Assembly (NCBI GenBank): GCA_025360045.1
Contig: JANYCY010000038.1
Span: forward strand, 1 to 35,357
From: Janthinobacterium sp.
GTDB taxonomy: Bacteria > Pseudomonadota > Gammaproteobacteria > Burkholderiales > Chitinibacteraceae
Length of the DNA stretch: 35,357 nt
Direction of reading: 5' to 3'
This document shows positions 23,622 to 32,291 of the stretch, piece by piece. Below the pieces are notes generated by a model. The model searched no databases. It was not told where the DNA came from and saw only the letters and a list, made by a program, of their open reading frames with translations. A program made the translations under genes and the position numbers. Each line of letters starts with the position of its first letter. Position 1 is the stretch's first letter.

Positions 23622-24651
23622 GCTGACCCGCCGCCGACTGCTGCAAAGCTTGGCGCTTTTAGCCCTGCCTTTGCCAGCGAGGGCGATAAGCGAAGCACCG
23701 CCTGTTTTGCTTGCCGCCCAATTGGGTAAAAACTTTGGCGCAATCGCAGGAAAAGTGACTGCCACTCCCACCCGTGGCCACGGCATCGTCCCCATTGCAG
23801 GCAATGAAGCCATCCTCCTAGCACGCCGCCCCGGCTACTGGATGATGCGCATCAACTGGCAAACGGGAGAGATCATCCGGCAAGTCGCCGCCGCAGAAAA
23901 CCGCCATTTTTTTGGTCACGCCGTACTGAGCCCCGATGGCCGCACCCTGCTCACCAGCGAAAACAACATCCAGACTGGCCAAGGCCTGATCGGTATTTAC
24001 CATCCGCAAACACTGCAAAGGCTTGGAGAGCTGCCCAGCCACGGCATAGGCCCGCACGAGCTGTTGTTTATCGACAGCCAAACACTGGCCATTGCCAACG
24101 GCGGCATCCTCACCCTGCCTAAGAGTGGGCGCGACAAGCTGAATCTGGCCACCATGCAGCCCAGCGTCGTGCTGCTAGCCTGGCCATCAGGCCAAAAGCA
24201 AAGTGAGCATATTCTGCCCGATACCACGCTTAGCCTGCGCCATCTGGCCCTCAGCCGCGATGGTGCGCTCGGCATTGCCATTCAGGCCGAATCGCCTGCT
24301 GGTGACAGCGTAGACGATGCGCCACTCTTAGCCATCTTACGGGATGGCCAACTTAGCCTCGCTGAAACCGTACTCGGCCTAGGGGGCTACGCCGCCAGCA
24401 TCGCTGCCGTCGGCACGCAATTTATCCTGAGCTGCTTAGAGGGCAACACCCTTGCCATCTGGGGCAGTGACGGCAAAGCCCAAAGACAATGCGGCCTACT
24501 ACGCCCCGCAGGCATCGCAGCTTGGGGCGATCAAGCCTATGTCAGCACCGAGCTAGGGGTAATCACCCTGCTTGATCCGCAAAGCGGCAGCCTGACGCCG
24601 ATATCCAGCCACCCTACAATAAAATGGGACAACCACCTAATTTTGGCTTGA
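23611..24651 (+). CDS. DUF1513 exported protein (beta-propeller)
   Basis: The 346-residue protein starts with a twin-arginine-like signal (KLTRRRLLQSLALLALPLPARA) and continues as a WD/YVTN-like propeller with repeated blade motifs (HAVLSPDGRTLLTSEN, GPHELLFIDSQTLAIANGG, LRHLALSRDGALGIAIQ). DUF1513 proteins are the fourth member of the imelysin iron cluster. Its coding start overlaps the imelysin-like gene by 11 bp. No enzyme motif was found. Export as a folded protein would suit a metal or cofactor loaded in the cytosol, but this is inference. Confidence 0.88.
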   Translation: MAIKLTRRRLLQSLALLALPLPARAISEAPPVLLAAQLGKNFGAIAGKVTATPTRGHGIVPIAGNEAILLARRPGYWMMRINWQTGEIIRQVAAAENRHFFGHAVLSPDGRTLLTSENNIQTGQGLIGIYHPQTLQRLGELPSHGIGPHELLFIDSQTLAIANGGILTLPKSGRDKLNLATMQPSVVLLAWPSGQKQSEHILPDTTLSLRHLALSRDGALGIAIQAESPAGDSVDDAPLLAILRDGQLSLAETVLGLGGYAASIAAVGTQFILSCLEGNTLAIWGSDGKAQRQCGLLRPAGIAAWGDQAYVSTELGVITLLDPQSGSLTPISSHPTIKWDNHLILA

Positions 24652-24717
24652 AATAAGGGCGAACCGTTCGCATCTACTAAGCAATAGACCACACTCCACT
24701 TTATGCGAGCCTGCTGA

Positions 24718-26751
24718 ATGACCAATCCACTTCTCGATCTGACCGGTAAATTACCCGACTATCCAAGCGTTAAGCCTGAGCACGTCAGCCCAGCGCTGGA
24801 CACGCTCTTAGCCAGCTCTGCTGCAGCCGTTAGCGCGGCAGAACAAGTCGCCAATCCAACATGGGCCAATTTTGTAGAACCGCTCGACGCTGCGCTAGAA
24901 AAACTCGGCCAAGCTTGGGGCGTGGTTGCGCACTTAGAAAGCGTAGTCACCACGCCTGAGCTGCGTGAGGTTTACAACGCCAATATCGCGCGGATTTCCA
25001 ATTTTTATACTGAGCTGGGCCAGAACGAGCTGCTCTACGCGCAGTACAAGCTGATTGCAGCAAGCGCCGAATTTACCGATTACAACGCCGCCAGAAAAAC
25101 CATTATTGAAGACACGCTGAGAGATTTCCGCCTGAGCGGTGCTGAACTACCCGAAGCGCAAAAACAGCGCTTTGCCGAAATCGCCGAAGAGCTATCCGAG
25201 TTGACGGTTAAATTTGGCCAAAACGTGATGGATGCCACCGATGAGTGGGGCCTCTATATTGAAGACCTCGCAGAATTAGATGGCCTGCCGCAAGACTGGT
25301 TATCTGCCGCTCGATCCGCCGCGACCGCGGACGAAAAAACCGGCTACAAAGTCACGCTAAAGCAGCCTAGCCAAGGCCCAGTAATGCAGTTCTGTAGCAA
25401 CCGCAGCCTGCGCGAAACGGTTTACCACGCCAATGCCACCCGCGCCTCAGAATTTGGCCCAGCAGAGCGCGACAATGGCCCGCTGATTCAACGCATCCAC
25501 GCCTTACGTACCGAAGCCGCCCAATTGCTAGGTTTTAATAACTACGGCGAAGAATCACTGGCCACCAAAATGGCCGACACCCCTGCTGAGGTTGCAGAAT
25601 TTCTGCGCAATCTAGGCCACGGCGCTAAGCCTTTTGCAGCCAAAGATCGTGCTGAATTGAAAGCATTCGCTAAAGAACAACTCGGCTTAGACGAGCTGGC
25701 CGTTTGGGATTACGGCTATGCTGCCGAGAAATTATCCGAAGCCAAATATGCGTTTTCGGCCCAAGAAGTCAAAGCTTATTTTACCGAACCAACGGTTTTA
25801 TCCGGCCTGTTTAAAGTGATTGAATCGCTGTACAGCCTGCGTTTTGTTAAAGCCAGCACCCCCGTTTGGCACCCAGATGTCAACTACTACGCCCTGCAAA
25901 ACTTGGATGGTAGTGCGGTGGGTGGCTTGTATCTGGACCTGTACGCACGCACCGGCAAGCAAGGCGGCGCGTGGATGAACGATGTACTCAGCCGCGATCG
26001 TAAAGGCGACGACTTACAAAACCCCGTTGCCCTCGTAGTATGTAATTTTTCTGCTGGCGTCGATGGCAAACCAGCGCTCCTGACGCACGACGATGTGATC
26101 ACCCTCTTCCACGAATTTGGCCATGCCCTGCATCACCTCTTAACCGAGGTCGATGAATCCGGCGTATCTGGCATCAATGGCGTGGAATGGGATGCGGTCG
26201 AATTGCCTAGTCAGTTTATGGAAAACTTCTGCTGGGAATGGCAAGTATTGCCGGATCTGACTCACCACGTGGATAGCGGCGCAGCCCTAACACGCGAGCT
26301 GTTCGACAAAATGCTGGCGGCCAAAAACTTTATGAGCGGCAGCGGCATGGTGCGCCAGGTATTGCTCTCGCTGTTTGATATGGAGCTACACGCCAGCACC
26401 GATGCAATTGACGCCACCGCGCAAAATGCCGCGCTGGTGGCCGAATTCGAAATGCCGGTCGCCCCAAGCTATAACCGCTGGTTTAACACCTTTAGCCATA
26501 TTTTTGCCGGTGGCTATGCGGCGGGTTATTACAGCTATAAATGGGCTGAAGTGCTGTCTGCCGATGCCTATTCTGCTTTTGAAGAAGCCGCTGCCGCAGG
26601 CAAATCCATCCTCGACCCCGCCACCGGCGCGCGCTTCAGAAAAGAAGTGCTCGCCATGGGTGGCAGCCGCCCGGCGATTGACTCCTTCACGGCTTTCCGT
26701 GGCAGGAAGCCCGAAGTTGCGGCTTTGCTTAGACATAATGGTTTAAATTAA
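24718..26751 (+). CDS. prlC: Oligopeptidase A (M3 metallopeptidase)
   Basis: The 677-residue cytosolic zinc peptidase has the M3 motif HEFGHALHH (zinc ligands His465 and His469, catalytic Glu466) and the third ligand region GVEWDAVELPSQFMENF; the substrate loop YSYKWAEVLSADAYSAFEE is also typical. Oligopeptidase A degrades short peptides, including cleaved signal peptides, in the cytosol. Length and N-terminus (MTNPLLDLTGKLPDY) match the E. coli-type enzyme. It is probably separately transcribed from the iron cluster 66 bp upstream, though no terminator was seen between them. A bidirectional terminator lies beyond its 3' end. Confidence 0.95.
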   Translation: MTNPLLDLTGKLPDYPSVKPEHVSPALDTLLASSAAAVSAAEQVANPTWANFVEPLDAALEKLGQAWGVVAHLESVVTTPELREVYNANIARISNFYTELGQNELLYAQYKLIAASAEFTDYNAARKTIIEDTLRDFRLSGAELPEAQKQRFAEIAEELSELTVKFGQNVMDATDEWGLYIEDLAELDGLPQDWLSAARSAATADEKTGYKVTLKQPSQGPVMQFCSNRSLRETVYHANATRASEFGPAERDNGPLIQRIHALRTEAAQLLGFNNYGEESLATKMADTPAEVAEFLRNLGHGAKPFAAKDRAELKAFAKEQLGLDELAVWDYGYAAEKLSEAKYAFSAQEVKAYFTEPTVLSGLFKVIESLYSLRFVKASTPVWHPDVNYYALQNLDGSAVGGLYLDLYARTGKQGGAWMNDVLSRDRKGDDLQNPVALVVCNFSAGVDGKPALLTHDDVITLFHEFGHALHHLLTEVDESGVSGINGVEWDAVELPSQFMENFCWEWQVLPDLTHHVDSGAALTRELFDKMLAAKNFMSGSGMVRQVLLSLFDMELHASTDAIDATAQNAALVAEFEMPVAPSYNRWFNTFSHIFAGGYAAGYYSYKWAEVLSADAYSAFEEAAAAGKSILDPATGARFRKEVLAMGGSRPAIDSFTAFRGRKPEVAALLRHNGLN

Positions 26752-26823
26752 GGGGATGGCTTGGGATTAAAACCCAAACTTTACCCTACCAGCATAAATA
26801 TTTACATAAGCTTGATGCACTTA

Positions 26824-26847
26824 TTCCCCCCTTTAAAAAAGGGGGAA
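26824..26847. repeat. CCCCC/GGGGG palindrome downstream of prlC
   Basis: TTCCCCC and GGGGGAA pair around an AT-rich centre. It is a short intergenic palindrome of a type common in bacterial genomes, 72 bp after the prlC stop. Confidence 0.5.
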
Positions 26848-26897
26848 GCTAAATGCAAAATGGGCGAGGATTGGGGTTTAGATGCCCCATTCCAAAT

Positions 26898-26926
26898 AAA
26901 AAACGGGCCATTCAGCCCGTTTTTTT
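26898..26926. terminator. Bidirectional rho-independent terminator between convergent genes
   Basis: ACGGGC pairs with GCCCGT around a short loop (CATTCA), with a run of A before and a run of seven T after. It serves prlC on the plus strand and the S9 peptidase on the minus strand. Confidence 0.88.
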
Positions 26927-26943
26927 CACTACTAAAACGACGT

Positions 26944-28857
26944 CTACTTCAAATACGTCTCCAAAAACCGAATCGTATGTCCTATCGAATAAACGCGATT
27001 TTCGCGCTTAGCTGCGCCATGGCCTTCATCGGCAAATAGCATCAGCTCAGCGGGTACATTGCGTTTTTTTGCTGCCTCAAACATCTGTAAAGCCTCGCCC
27101 ACCGGCACACGCGGGTCGGACACGCCTTGAATCAACATCAGCGGGGCAATCAGCTTATCGATATGGTTAATCGGCGAGAGTTGAATTAATGCTTCACGAT
27201 CTTTCACCGGATCGCCATATTCAGCAATGCGTAGCGACCTTCGATAAGGTGCTGTGTTTTGTAAGAAGCTCATAAAATTAGAGATGCCCACGGTAGAAAC
27301 GCCCGCATCGTAAGCGCCCGCAAATATCGTCATCCCCGCCAAGGTGGAATAACCACCGTAGCTGCCGCCAATAATCCCCACCTTAGGCACTTGGCCACCC
27401 TTACCCCACTTGGCCCGAATATAGCGCGAGGCGTCTTCGATATCGCTGACCACTTGCAAGCGTTTCGGGCCGTCGTCCATGGCCAGCCACGCTTTGCCAT
27501 AGCCATCCGAGCCACGTACGTTCGGCTCGACAAAGATAAAACCGGCATCCACGTAGAGCTGCGCCACAGGGGAAAAGCCCGCCTTGGTCTGCGCTTCCGG
27601 CCCGCCATGAAAATGCACCACCACTGGGCAAGTCACCGTTGCACACTGGGCCGGACGGCGCACAAACATCGGAATCGGCGTGCCGTCTCTTGCGGGATAA
27701 GTCTCTAAGCTGGCTCTGGCAAAGCGCTGTGTATCGACTTCCGGGCTCATCGCCTGCTGCCACTGCACCAGCTTGCCAGTCGCCCACTCATAGCGATAAC
27801 TTAAGCGTGGCGATTTAGCCGTTTCAACGCTGATCAGGCTAAAGCGCCCATCCGGGCTATGCCCGCTGATAATGACATGGTCGGCGTCTTTAAAGACTGG
27901 CAGCTTAATTGGCCGCAAACTACTAGCATCCAGCGCAAAGCTACGGGTATAGCCCGCTTCGTTCACGCTATAGCTGATATGCCTGCGCGATTGATCCAGC
28001 TGAAAACTGCTCACATCCCAATTAATCTCTGGGGAAATCGGCTTAAACTGGCCCGCCTTCCATTGGTAAAGACGGCGGAAATTGCCAAATTTTGAGGTTT
28101 GTACAATCAGCTCGTCAGCACCTGCGCCATAAGCAGCCTGATATTCTTCTTTTTCATTCTGACCAAACAGTGACTTTAGCTCGCCATTATTCAACTCGTA
28201 ATATTCTGCGGCCAAATTGGTGATGGTTTTTTCCAACAAGATGCGCCCATGGCGCTGATCTGCAATATTCCACAAGCCCGGCTGATCGAACACCACTTGT
28301 TTAGTGCCACTGGCAATGTGGTAGCGGTAGATGGTGTAGCTGTCTTTTTGCTTATCGTTGGCGCTGTAATACACATACTGATTATCGTCAGAAACAAAAG
28401 CAAAGCGAGTTTGCACGCCGGCAATATGCTGGATTTCTTTGAGTGCGCCGCCCGCTGTGGGCTGCAAATAAAGGCCAGGGTTTTCTTCGCCCTTGCGATC
28501 TCGTTGAATCACCAAAGTCTGCCCATCGGGGCTGATCCCTGCAATTTGTGTGGCATCCTCTCCCCCTGTCATTTGCACCGGAAAGCGCTGCGGACCATCC
28601 AAACGCCAGACTTGGCTTACCCCTGTTACCCGCCAATTAAAATAAAGCTGCGCACCATCTGGGCTAAGCACGCCCGCTGAGGGACTAGAAATATCCAGCA
28701 TGCTTTGAATTCGCCGCGATAAACTAGGCTCAAGTGGCTTAGGGCGAAACGCTTCGATGGTTTCTTTACTGACACTTTCAGCGCCCAAACCCGCATAATC
28801 GGCCGCATAAACAGGGCTGCTGAACAAAACGCCTAAGAGCCATAAGTGGATTTTCAT
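26944..28857 (-). CDS. Exported S9-family prolyl oligopeptidase-like serine peptidase
   Basis: The 637-residue protein has a short signal peptide (LWLLGVLFSSPVYA) so acts in the periplasm or outside. A beta-propeller of about 350 residues (SPDGAQLYFN, SPDGQTLVIQ, ...) precedes an alpha/beta-hydrolase domain with the nucleophile elbow GGSYGGYS, the Asp-bearing QGVSDPRVPV and the His in DEGHGAAK, the complete S9 catalytic triad. It should cleave short peptides, probably dipeptidyl- or acylaminoacyl-peptidase-like. AGGAAG lies four bases before the ATG. The 3' end is convergent with prlC. Confidence 0.92.
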   Translation of the reverse strand: MKIHLWLLGVLFSSPVYAADYAGLGAESVSKETIEAFRPKPLEPSLSRRIQSMLDISSPSAGVLSPDGAQLYFNWRVTGVSQVWRLDGPQRFPVQMTGGEDATQIAGISPDGQTLVIQRDRKGEENPGLYLQPTAGGALKEIQHIAGVQTRFAFVSDDNQYVYYSANDKQKDSYTIYRYHIASGTKQVVFDQPGLWNIADQRHGRILLEKTITNLAAEYYELNNGELKSLFGQNEKEEYQAAYGAGADELIVQTSKFGNFRRLYQWKAGQFKPISPEINWDVSSFQLDQSRRHISYSVNEAGYTRSFALDASSLRPIKLPVFKDADHVIISGHSPDGRFSLISVETAKSPRLSYRYEWATGKLVQWQQAMSPEVDTQRFARASLETYPARDGTPIPMFVRRPAQCATVTCPVVVHFHGGPEAQTKAGFSPVAQLYVDAGFIFVEPNVRGSDGYGKAWLAMDDGPKRLQVVSDIEDASRYIRAKWGKGGQVPKVGIIGGSYGGYSTLAGMTIFAGAYDAGVSTVGISNFMSFLQNTAPYRRSLRIAEYGDPVKDREALIQLSPINHIDKLIAPLMLIQGVSDPRVPVGEALQMFEAAKKRNVPAELMLFADEGHGAAKRENRVYSIGHTIRFLETYLK

Positions 28858-28938
28858 TTGCTTCCTATTTAATCAATAATGTAAGCCAACTAGGCTCGAA
28901 AAACGCCTTAAGCAAGAATGAGTACGAAGGAAAACTTA

Positions 28939-28998
28939 GAGATTTTCTCCGTGAAGCTCCGTGCTCTCTGTGGCCTCCGTGGTTCAAGATTTGGGTTT
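28939..28998. repeat. Dispersed CACGGAG repeat, copy 3 (half element)
   Basis: It contains TTTTCTCCGTGAAGCTCCGTG and ends GTGGTTCAAGATTTGGGTTTT, near-identical to the right half of 20940-20999. The left arm is missing or reduced. It lies in the divergent gap upstream of the S9 peptidase. Confidence 0.75.
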
Positions 28999-29115
28999 TA
29001 TAGCGGCAAAAAACTGAGTCGAAAATAATTACGACCATCATCAGCCAGATTAAAGAAATATCAACCTTCCGGCAACTGCGGCTAGCACTAAGCAGCGGCA
29101 CTTTTAGAGAACACA

Positions 29116-29745
29116 ATGAGCTCAGAAACACACAATCCGCTCACCCTGACCAGTCAGCAAACACTGGCGCACTATCAGGCCAATGCAGAAAGCTTTAAAG
29201 CGGGCACAGCGAGCCATGATGTTAGCCAGAATATTGCAGCGCTGCTGCGCCACATCAGCAGCAAAGCGCCTTTCGATATTTTGGATTTTGGTTGCGGCCC
29301 CGGCCGGGATCTGCAGCAGTTTCTGGCGCTGGGCCATCGCCCCGTGGGGCTGGACGGCACGGCCCGTTTTGTAGAAATGGCGAGGGCAGACAGCGGCGCA
29401 GAAGTGTGGCAGCAGGATTTTTTGGCGCTCGATTTGCCAGCAGCCCGCTTTGACGGCATCTTTGCCAACGCCGTTTTATTTCATATCCCCAGCCAGGAGC
29501 TGCCACGGGTGTTAAGCCAGCTCCATGCCACGCTAAAGCTGGGCGGTGTGCTGTTTTGCTCTAACCCACGCGGCGATAATGTGGAAGGCTGGAATCAAGG
29601 CCGCTATGGCGCTTATTACAATCTGGAAACCTGGCAAAGCCATTTAGTTGCAGCGGGATTTACCGAGCTGGAGCACTACTACCGCCCAGAAGGACTGCCG
29701 CGTGAACAGCAGCCTTGGCTCGCCAGCGTTTGGCGGGCGATTTAA
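29116..29745 (+). CDS. Class I SAM-dependent methyltransferase
   Basis: The 209-residue soluble protein has the Rossmann methyltransferase motifs in order: motif I DILDFGCGPGRDLQQF (SAM-binding glycine loop), motif II PVGLDGTARFVEMAR, motif III-like WQQDFLAL and motif IV FDGIFANAVLFHIPSQELPRVLSQL. It resembles UbiE/Methyltransf_11/12 enzymes; the substrate is unknown. It starts about 260 bp divergent from the S9 peptidase and ends 77 bp before the LRR-kinase gene, with which it may be co-transcribed. Confidence 0.9.
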   Translation: MSSETHNPLTLTSQQTLAHYQANAESFKAGTASHDVSQNIAALLRHISSKAPFDILDFGCGPGRDLQQFLALGHRPVGLDGTARFVEMARADSGAEVWQQDFLALDLPAARFDGIFANAVLFHIPSQELPRVLSQLHATLKLGGVLFCSNPRGDNVEGWNQGRYGAYYNLETWQSHLVAAGFTELEHYYRPEGLPREQQPWLASVWRAI

Positions 29746-29822
29746 TCACAAATACCCACCGTTTAGCTGCACTTTTTCGCCCTTTACTGGATAATCCCCC
29801 CTTTATTTAGCCCAGCCATCAA

Positions 29823-31112
29823 ATGCACACACTTTCACAACTTCGCTCAGGGACACTCAAAGGCATTAAGCGACTAGATTTATCTTGTGGGCTCAGCACG
29901 TTCCCAGAAGAAATATTTTCCCTAGCTGATTCCTTAGAGATTCTGAATTTATCTGGCAATGCGCTAAGCAGCCTGCCCGATGATTTGCCACGGCTAAAGC
30001 GTTTGAAAGTGATTTTTTGCTCGGATAATCAATTCGATCATTTGCCCGAAGTGCTAGGGCGCTGTAGCAGACTCAGTATGGTGGGATTTAAAGCCAATCA
30101 AATTCAAACTGTCAGTGCAGCCGCCCTGCCATCTGAGCTACGCTGGCTCATCCTTACCGACAATCAAATCAGTCATTTACCAGATGAGCTAGGCCATTGC
30201 CATGCCTTGCAAAAGCTCATGTTGGCCGGTAATCAGCTGCAGGCTTTGCCCGAAACGCTGGCCGCCTGCCAAAATCTAGAACTGATCCGCATCTCAGCCA
30301 ACCAGCTTTTCGCCTTACCAGATTGGCTATTTAGCTTGCCTAAGCTGGCATGGCTGGCATTTGCGGGAAATCCATTTTGCCCAACGCCAATAGCCCAACA
30401 CGCGCCAGCGATTCACTGGCAAGATCTCGAAGTTGCAGAGCAGCTAGGCGAAGGTGCTTCAGGTGTGATTTACAAAGCGCTGTGGCAGCAAGAGCAGCCC
30501 AGAGCGGTTGCGCTCAAAGTATTTAAAGGCGCACTCACCAGCGATGGCCTACCGCAAAGTGAAATGGCCGCATGCATCGCAGCAGGAGAACACCCCTGTC
30601 TGATCGGAGCCATTGGCAAAGTAGATCACCATCCTGATCAAACACATGCACTTTTAATGCCATTAATCGATCAAGGATTTATGAATCTAGCCGGCCCACC
30701 CAGCTTAGATTCTTGCACCCGCGATATCTATGTTCAAAATCAGCGCTTTAGCCTGCACACCATTTTAAATATCGCCACACATATGGCAGCCGCAGCCGAG
30801 CATTTACACGCCGCTCAGATTCTGCATGGCGATTTATATGCGCATAATATTTTATTGAATACGGAAGGAAAGGCTTTATTGGGAGATTTTGGAGCGGCAT
30901 CTTTTTACGAGCCCAAATACGCACTATTACAAAATATTGAAGTCCGCGCTTTTGCTTGCCTGTTAGAAGAATTAATTAGCCGCACCGATGGCTCGTCAAT
31001 AATTTTAGATCGCTTAATCAGTTTAAAAGTGAGCTGTGCACAAAATCATTTACCAGAACGCCCACTTTTTTCAGTAATAAAACAACAATTGATGGCTATT
31101 CATTCACATTAA
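29823..31112 (+). CDS. Leucine-rich repeat protein with C-terminal Ser/Thr protein kinase domain
   Basis: The 429-residue cytosolic protein is a two-part fusion. Residues 1-190 hold about seven leucine-rich repeats (for example LEILNLSGNALSSLPDDL, LRWLILTDNQISHLPDEL, LQKLMLAGNQLQALPETL). Residues 203-425 form a kinase-like domain with glycine loop LGEGASGVIYKA, the lysine in VALKVF, the catalytic loop ILHGDLYAHNILL (His-Gly-Asp in place of HRD, with the Asn) and the metal-binding LLGDFGAAS. The key catalytic residues are present, so it is probably active. No membrane segment is seen. It follows the methyltransferase gene; the start has no clear Shine-Dalgarno. It is convergent with the HD-GYP gene, nine bases away. 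Confidence 0.88.
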   Translation: MHTLSQLRSGTLKGIKRLDLSCGLSTFPEEIFSLADSLEILNLSGNALSSLPDDLPRLKRLKVIFCSDNQFDHLPEVLGRCSRLSMVGFKANQIQTVSAAALPSELRWLILTDNQISHLPDELGHCHALQKLMLAGNQLQALPETLAACQNLELIRISANQLFALPDWLFSLPKLAWLAFAGNPFCPTPIAQHAPAIHWQDLEVAEQLGEGASGVIYKALWQQEQPRAVALKVFKGALTSDGLPQSEMAACIAAGEHPCLIGAIGKVDHHPDQTHALLMPLIDQGFMNLAGPPSLDSCTRDIYVQNQRFSLHTILNIATHMAAAAEHLHAAQILHGDLYAHNILLNTEGKALLGDFGAASFYEPKYALLQNIEVRAFACLLEELISRTDGSSIILDRLISLKVSCAQNHLPERPLFSVIKQQLMAIHSH

Positions 31113-31121
31113 AGCTTCAAA

Positions 31122-32255
31122 TTAGCCTGTCACTAAATGATGCTCAGGTTCTTCGTCTGCAAAAAGAATTGCGACATCTGGAAAAGAATGTTGAATACGC
31201 AATAAAGCACCAACGACAATAGGATCAAAATGAGTGCCGCCCCCTTTTACAATAATATTCATCGCATCTTCATGAGAAAATGCAGGCTTATATACCCGCT
31301 TAGATACTAAAGCATCATAGACATCAGCAACAGCCATTAGCCTTGCCGACAAAGGAATTTCCTCTCCTTTTAAGCCTTGTGGATAGCCACTTCCGTCCCA
31401 TTTCTCTTGATGGCAATACGCAATTTCACGCGCATAATGCAAAAACTTATCTTCAGTCGTACCCAAATAGTTTTCTACTGAAGTAATGACATCCCGCCCA
31501 TATACGGTATGCATTTTCATTAAATTAAACTCTTCATCCGTCAACTTCCCAGGCTTTAATAAAATATGATCAGGCACACCTACCTTGCCGATATCATGCA
31601 TAGGTGCTGATTTATACAGCCACTGGATATTGGCAGGTGTTAATTCATCGCTAAATTTTGGATCATCCGATAACTCCAATGCCAAAAGCGCCACAAAATG
31701 CTGAGTGCGTCGTAAATGTTTACCGGTTTCGTTATCGCGTGTTTCAGCAAGGGATGCCATCGCCAAAATAGTGGCTTGCTGTAAATGCGCTAGCTCTCTG
31801 GTCCGTTCTCGTACTAAATGTTCTAAATATTGATTTTGATTTTTCAAAAAAACTTGCGCTGCTTTTAATGCCAACTGTGTTTGCACACGCGCCAATAAAA
31901 TTGTAGGAATAATAGGCTTACTAATATAATCTGCCCCACCTGCCGAAAACCCCTCCTCTTCATCTTCCACAGCAGTTTTAGCTGTCAAAAAAATGACAGG
32001 GATATCTACCGTTTCTTTATTTTCTTTTAATTTTCTGCACACTTCATAGCCATTCATATCAGGCATCATGACATCTAATAAAATTAAATCAGGTCTTGGA
32101 TCAAGCAACACCAAACGCAAAGCAACCTCACCATGGTTGGCGACTTTTACACGATATTTATCCCTCAACAATCCATTAAGCAACATCAAATTGTCGGGCG
32201 TATCATCAACCACCAAAATCGTTGATCTATTTTCCTGCGTTTGTAGCGGTTCCAT
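31122..32255 (-). CDS. Response regulator with REC and HD-GYP domains (c-di-GMP phosphodiesterase)
   Basis: The 377-residue protein has an N-terminal receiver domain (residues 12-125: acidic pair VVDDTPD, phospho-acceptor Asp61 in LLDVMMPDMNG, Lys in ISKP). A C-terminal HD-GYP domain follows, with HDIGKVGVPDHILLKPGKL (His220-Asp221) and CHQEKWDGSGYPQGLKGEEIPLSARLMAVADVYDAL (GYP at 290-292). HD-GYP proteins hydrolyse c-di-GMP or related dinucleotides; all expected motif residues are present. AAGGAG stands before the ATG. It lies 36 bp after the hybrid kinase gene on the same strand, so the kinase probably phosphorylates it directly or by way of its HPt domain. Confidence 0.94.
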   Translation of the reverse strand: MEPLQTQENRSTILVVDDTPDNLMLLNGLLRDKYRVKVANHGEVALRLVLLDPRPDLILLDVMMPDMNGYEVCRKLKENKETVDIPVIFLTAKTAVEDEEEGFSAGGADYISKPIIPTILLARVQTQLALKAAQVFLKNQNQYLEHLVRERTRELAHLQQATILAMASLAETRDNETGKHLRRTQHFVALLALELSDDPKFSDELTPANIQWLYKSAPMHDIGKVGVPDHILLKPGKLTDEEFNLMKMHTVYGRDVITSVENYLGTTEDKFLHYAREIAYCHQEKWDGSGYPQGLKGEEIPLSARLMAVADVYDALVSKRVYKPAFSHEDAMNIIVKGGGTHFDPIVVGALLRIQHSFPDVAILFADEEPEHHLVTG

Positions 32256-32291
32256 ATCTACTCCTTACATCTTTGACCATTTTTCATTAAT

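Noticed and set aside
26761-27039. 92-codon plus-strand frame after prlC
   Set aside because: It crosses a palindrome, the bidirectional terminator and the end of the S9 gene.
28249-28680. Plus-strand 143-codon frame
   Set aside because: It is antisense to the propeller part of the S9 peptidase, with no start signal and no family likeness.
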